From: Cloeon dipterum
Lineage: Eukaryota > Arthropoda > Insecta > Ephemeroptera > Baetidae
Length of the DNA stretch: 64,000 bases
Direction of reading: 5' to 3'
NCBI RefSeq assembly: GCF_949628265.1
Contig: NC_088788.1
Coordinates: 34,086,335 to 34,150,334 of the forward strand
The position numbers and the translations under genes were made by a program. Numbering within the stretch: the first letter of the stretch is position 1; every line of letters begins with the position of its first letter. The notes below the pieces were generated by a model. The model searched no databases. It saw nothing but the letters and a program-made list of their open reading frames with translations, and was not told where the DNA came from. Below are positions 59,615 through 64,000 of the stretch, piece by piece.

Positions 59615-61376
59615 AGTAAGAGTGAACGTGTGCGTTTCGATCATTCCAGTCCCACTGACTGACTGACTGCTGAAAGATTAATTTTGGTCCGAATCAAGTG
59701 CAGTGAGTCTGCGTGAATCATTCTCGCGCGCACATAATGGAAACATTGTGTTCTGGTACATCGCAAATTTGCCAATTTATTGAGTGTTACGTTGTGTCCT
59801 GCTGGTTACACAATATACGGTAGCTGTGCTGCAATCGTGAATGTGCTCAATATTGCTCATCTTGTGAATTATCCTATCAAATATGCTCCATTGTTTCAAT
59901 GATTTGCATGAGAGTGCGAATCTTGATCAAACAAATTTATTCCTCGCCGAGCAATAATAGCTCGAATACCTTTGAATGAGTGACCTGAGAATATAATGAT
60001 AGTAGCTCTTCCGTGTTGAACTTTAATTTGAGCCTCTCGAGGAAAAACTAAAAGTTACAGAATTCTATCTGACCACCCCAGTTGGCTCATCCGAAATTAC
60101 TTTCAAATGCAGATTTCTCGTCGGAATAAAAGGAACAAAGGAGCTGTCCGTGCAAGCAGCAATTACCATTAGAAGGGTCATTGCAGGCTCGCGTTCCTGA
60201 TCACGAAAAAAGCAGCCAGAGAAAGTGATGGGAATAATCATCACGGATTCGTCTTCCAATGGCAGGTTGCAATCAAGCTCAATAATATTTTCCCTTTTTT
60301 TTATTAAATTATAATGAGTCATCGCAATTAACAAAGCGCGAAAATCAAATCGTGGGGCCGGTCAGAACTAGGCGCTCTCGTTTAATTGCGGGTGCGATGA
60401 ATTGAAACCAGTTTAGAAATAACCTTCAGACCTTCACTACGGTTCTTTCGGAAAAATGCTCAAAATTGACCGAGATGTGGAGGATTTAGCCTGGTCAAGG
60501 TGTACCTTACGCCAAGTGCAAAAAAATCGGTCCCAAGGAATTCCGCTCGACCGGCTGCTCGGGCGCCAAGCCAACGGTAATCATCGTAATTCTGTCCACA
60601 CACGTTTCAACGCGCGTATTTGATCTCAGCGTGTGAATTTACATAAACTGCTGGACGCCACAGCATGATAAAAAAACGCGGCAGGTTCAATGGCTGCTAA
60701 TTAAATAATTAATATTTGCTATTAACTTGTTAGATAGCGAATTAAATAAATGATTTTATTAGCTCCGTGTTAGGTGACGTTTTTAGGATGCTTCGATTTA
60801 AGGATAAGAGCGATAAAAGACAAAAACAACGCAACTGATGGCTGAGTGATAGGGAACAACGAAATGTTGCGGTTAACCTGAGCCGCATTTTTATTAAAAT
60901 GAATTGAAAGCCGGCTCAACCGCAAATGGCTTTATCCAATTCCCATTCGATCAGCAAAGGTCGATTTTTTATAAAGCTGCTTCCTGGACCTTGCGTAATT
61001 TGCAGCTTTGGTGCAAAAAGATGTTCCGTTAATTCTTGGATGAAACACAATATAATAATTTAGTTATTGTTTAGTGAGAAATGCCAAGGAAAGAAGTGCC
61101 TCCAGCCTAGTTAATTGGTACAAATTGACAGCTGGAATGATAATTATCCTGCCGTGTTCTCAGAAATTATATTCAGCATCGCTCAAACTACATCAAGGAG
61201 GATTTTTTTAAAAATAACTTCATGATCAAAATAATTTTGACGGAAAATTAAAAGAACTGCCAATTTAAGAAAAATTTGGCTGATAAAAAGAACAAACAAT
61301 CGCATTCTAATCTGTGTAATTTATCAATTCTCATGCAAGGAACAATGAGAAAAGTAATTAGCTGTCTCGGGCTTAC

Positions 61377-61480
61377 CCATTAAGAGCACGTTTGGTCTGC
61401 AAGCAAGCGGGAAGCGGCGGCGGCGGTGGAGCACTTCTTCAGCACCGAGCGATAACACCACAAGACATTGGAAACGAAGT
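61377..61480 (-). other. candidate remote first exon of the GH18-like gene
   Basis: On the minus strand, ATGG (61380-61377) is followed by a consensus donor GTAAGC. Splicing to an acceptor TGTGTGCAG immediately before 53894 gives ATG GGT CCT GCG ATG AGG, in frame with the annotated start, extending the signal peptide to MGPAMRWMLLLALVGTALA. Insect cuticular and secreted protein genes often have an intron after the first few codons. The upstream exon edge is unknown and set arbitrarily here. Confidence 0.35.
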
Positions 61481-61627
61481 GCAGGAGGAAGGTTTGCAGA
61501 GTGAGCCGACAAAAGTCTAGGTGCTTAGGTATTATGCGGCGCGGCGTGCGGCAGGGGGGAGGGGGTCCAGGTGAAAATCTGAGAGAGCGAGTGCGCGCCG
61601 AGCAGTGGCGGTGGTCCTTCTCGCGGT

Positions 61628-61651
61628 CCCCACCCACCCACCCACCCACCC
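61628..61651. repeat. (CCCA)n tract
   Basis: Five to six tandem CCCA/CCAC units upstream (minus-strand sense) of the candidate remote exon. Confidence 0.9.
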
Positions 61652-61984
61652 TCTTAAATCACGCGCGTTATCATTTATACAATTCTTCCTTCACGTATCA
61701 CGCGCCGGCTCTGCTATATTTATTTTTCAGACTTTCACCTGCCATAAAGCACTTCCCAATTCATCCTTCTCCTCTTTGTTAATTGGATTAACGGAGCAGA
61801 CACGATTAGAAATGGAAAAAGCTGACCTCGTGGCTCAAGGGAGGGACTCGCGCGTTTCGCTAGTTTATTATTCATGTACATCTCGGTGGCAGTTGTTCCC
61901 ACGTTGTCAGAATTTTGGATTTCGCTTCATGATCTTCTTTCTAAGTTTTATAGTGGATTGGTGCTGCAAAATCGTGAAAAATCT

Positions 61985-62250
61985 TTCCTATCTTTGCCTG
62001 AAATACTTTTTCAAAGATTAGAAAAAGCTTAAGTGTTGTTTAAATTTCGGAGAAAATCGGCCAAAATTTTTGCACGCTTATCATGCAACGAGCAGCAATT
62101 ATTGTCTCCTTATTGAAAACCATGATTTATTTCGTCTGAATGTAAATTTAGCTCATAATTCGCACACTGTTGGATAGATTGTCACGAGAAGAATCGAAAT
62201 CAAGCGAAGAATCAGTCGAGATATTTGATAAATTCTAAAATTTAGTCAAC
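61985..62250 (+). repeat. dispersed repeat family A, copy 6
   Basis: Contains TTTTTGCACGCTTATCATGC, CCTTATTGAAAACCATGATT, GCTCATAATTCGCACAC, GGATAGATTGTCACGAGAAG and AATCGAAATC in the same order and orientation as copies 1 and 2. Confidence 0.6.
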
Positions 62251-64000
62251 CTATTCTAATTAATTTCAAATGTTTCCTAAACCCACCCTAAAACACGCGT
62301 AGCTAAAAAAATAAATGAACAAAAAGCATGCTATATATAAGAAAGTTAAAGTTTGAAATTTGCCTCACTTATTTATGCTGATCTTCAAAATATGCTAAAC
62401 ACATTGTAAAAAATTACAGCCAATTTTCGTTCGGTCAGACGGAGACCACGAGGGCGGAACTGTCTGCGTGCTTTACGAGGTACCTTTGACCCCTTTGTTC
62501 GATATGAATTCAAGCGTCTTCCAGTTGTGCAATTAACGAGGCTGCTGCCGCCGAATCAAGAGCTGCAATCTCTGCAGCCGGCGTGATTTGCCACTTTGTG
62601 CAAGGAGCATTTGGCCAGCTGATTTATGTTGTTGCTCCCGTCGCACTACATTTGAATTCAATTTCCATGCAATAAATCTCAATTAAAATCGATAATTTTG
62701 GCAAATTATGCTAAGCAATTTCGTTTGCATCTCTCGCGCCTTTGATATATTGAGCATCATCCATCATGCCGCCCAATGCTCTCTGTTGGTTTCACATTTT
62801 CGCTGCCAAAATTGAGAGTGCATGGTTAAACACTTTTAATAAAATCAAACCAATTTTTGTACGATTTTTTGACTTGTCTAACATATATGGTAAAAAGGCG
62901 AAATCCTGAATATAATGGGCTATGACGGACAAACATCTGCTCCCATCGAGATAGGCACTTGGTTCTTTTATGCAAATTCTGCGGATCTCAATGCCAGTAA
63001 TTACGAGGGAAGCATGTGCATGGAATCAAAATTTTTTGTGTGAAAAGAAGATTAACGGCATGACGTCTGTGTGTTTTTAAACTTTTTCTGATTTCACTTC
63101 CGTCAAGAGACGAGTTGAAGACAAGTACAGAAAATTGCCATTTCTTTGAAACACACTGCTGACACAAGTGATAGTCACGAACATCACTACCTTTGTTTCT
63201 GCGTTCAATGCTAAAAGAATGAATATTCAAACAAATTTTTATATCTAATGTATAATTATCCTAGACAGGTCCTACGCAATTCTGCGTGCTGTGGGAAATT
63301 TTCCTTTTCGTTTTCGCTTTTTATCAGCTGCTTGTGCTGATGTGCGTATAAATCTCAAATTCCTGAAAATTACCAACCGAGCAGAAACCGGAATCGGCGT
63401 TTTAATCGCTTTTCGCTGCCGGATGATTAAGAGGCTCCAAAAAACCTACCAGACTACGGTCATTATTTCTCTGCGGAGCCAATGACACCATCTCCTTTAA
63501 GAGTTATGCTAATGACGAGCCACGTGCGTCTGCTCGATACAAGCTCCACGACTTGTTCTTTTCGCAGCAGATCTTACTGATCTTCCCGATAAGGTTTAGG
63601 TGATTCAATAAAATTGAGGCAAATTAGCGGTTCTCTTACCACTGTAATGAACCCCTCTAATCATTATAATTTGCTGTTGCATCGCAATTTATGGCTTCAT
63701 TTAAAAGCAACAAAAGCAACATTACAAGCTAAGAAAGTTGTTCTTTGGTTTGGTGGGTGTTTTTTATCAGGGGCAGGTTTACATGCATATTAAAATTTCG
63801 AGAAATAAAGCTGCACAAAACTTTGTTTCCTCCAATGCTGTTGAGAAGGCATAAATTTTATATTTTGTTAATTATGTGTCAACAACACTTGCATTATATC
63901 TCTTAAATTAAAACATTCAAATTTCGGTTTGAAAAAGAGAGATCAAAATTTATCGGTACATATCTGCTATCTTTTTAATACATATTAAAACCTGTAACCT

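Larger units (their letters stand above)
53887..61376 (-). other. 5' flank, or long first intron, of the GH18-like gene
   Basis: If the remote exon at 61377 is real, this is a 7.5-kb intron (donor GTAAGC at 61376, acceptor TGTGTGCAG ending at 53895). Otherwise it is the promoter-side flank. It contains repeat B copy 3, a GT tract at 57.38 kb and a TATA-like element at 59.28 kb on the plus strand. No recognisable coding region. Confidence 0.45.
61481..64000. other. non-coding right end of the window
   Basis: Contains a CCCA tandem tract (61628-61651) and a family A repeat copy, otherwise AT-rich DNA. A 138-codon plus-strand frame at 61605-62021 overlaps the repeat and shows no family features. 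No exon was recognised. Confidence 0.55.

Noticed and set aside
61605..62021. 138-codon plus-strand ORF
   Set aside because: Begins in a CCCA tract and ends in repeat family A. Hydrophobic composition comes from AT-rich sequence, with no family match.
1..64000. CRISPR arrays, operons, insertion sequences, integrated viruses
   Set aside because: The genome is eukaryotic with spliceosomal introns. No regularly spaced direct repeats, transposase, reverse transcriptase or viral protein signatures were seen.

Overview
This is a 64-kb piece of an arthropod nuclear genome, very probably an insect. It is AT-rich and intron-rich, with microsatellites and dispersed repeats. Five multi-exon protein-coding genes could be reconstructed by joining exons at GT/AG sites with matching phase. 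In all five the summed exon lengths are divisible by three and the products match known families. Chitin-binding type-2 (CBM14) domains on a secreted chitinase-fold protein and a delta/epsilon-type GST point to an arthropod. No rRNA, tRNA, CRISPR or prokaryotic feature was found.

Layout. 1-4797: non-coding, with GA tracts, cAMP-response-element-like motifs and one dispersed repeat. 4798-16404 (+): an RGS-domain gene of the RZ/A class (RGS17/19/20-like) in five coding exons, preceded by two overlapping uORFs. Its candidate 3' UTR runs towards 16.6 kb and perhaps 20.4 kb. 21056-38785 (-): a four-TM claudin-superfamily, stargazin-like gene in seven coding exons, with a duplicated fourth-TM exon whose two copies lie only 13 nt apart. 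41218-42859 (-): NUDCD3. 44427-45349 (-): a cytosolic GST. 46228-53886 (-): a large secreted GH18-fold protein with a degenerate catalytic motif, three CBM14 domains and a roughly 490-residue low-complexity linker. It may have a remote first exon near 61.4 kb. 61.5-64 kb: no gene seen.

How the genes relate. The four minus-strand genes run head-to-tail and show no sign of co-function: membrane protein, dynein co-chaperone, detoxification enzyme, extracellular chitin-binding protein. The RGS gene and the claudin-like gene converge, with 3' ends possibly only a few hundred bases apart near 20.4-20.7 kb.

Most interesting points: (1) the 13-nt spacer between two equal-length, same-phase alternative exons, which physically forbids splicing them together and forces a choice of fourth TM helix and tail; (2) the pseudo-chitinase with three CBM14 domains, whose D-x-x-D-x-D-x-E motif has become H-x-x-E-x-A-x-E; (3) an RGS isoform whose N-terminus is short and basic instead of the expected cysteine string; (4) two dispersed repeat families and a roughly 420-bp foldback element. 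All exon calls were made by eye without transcript or homology searches.
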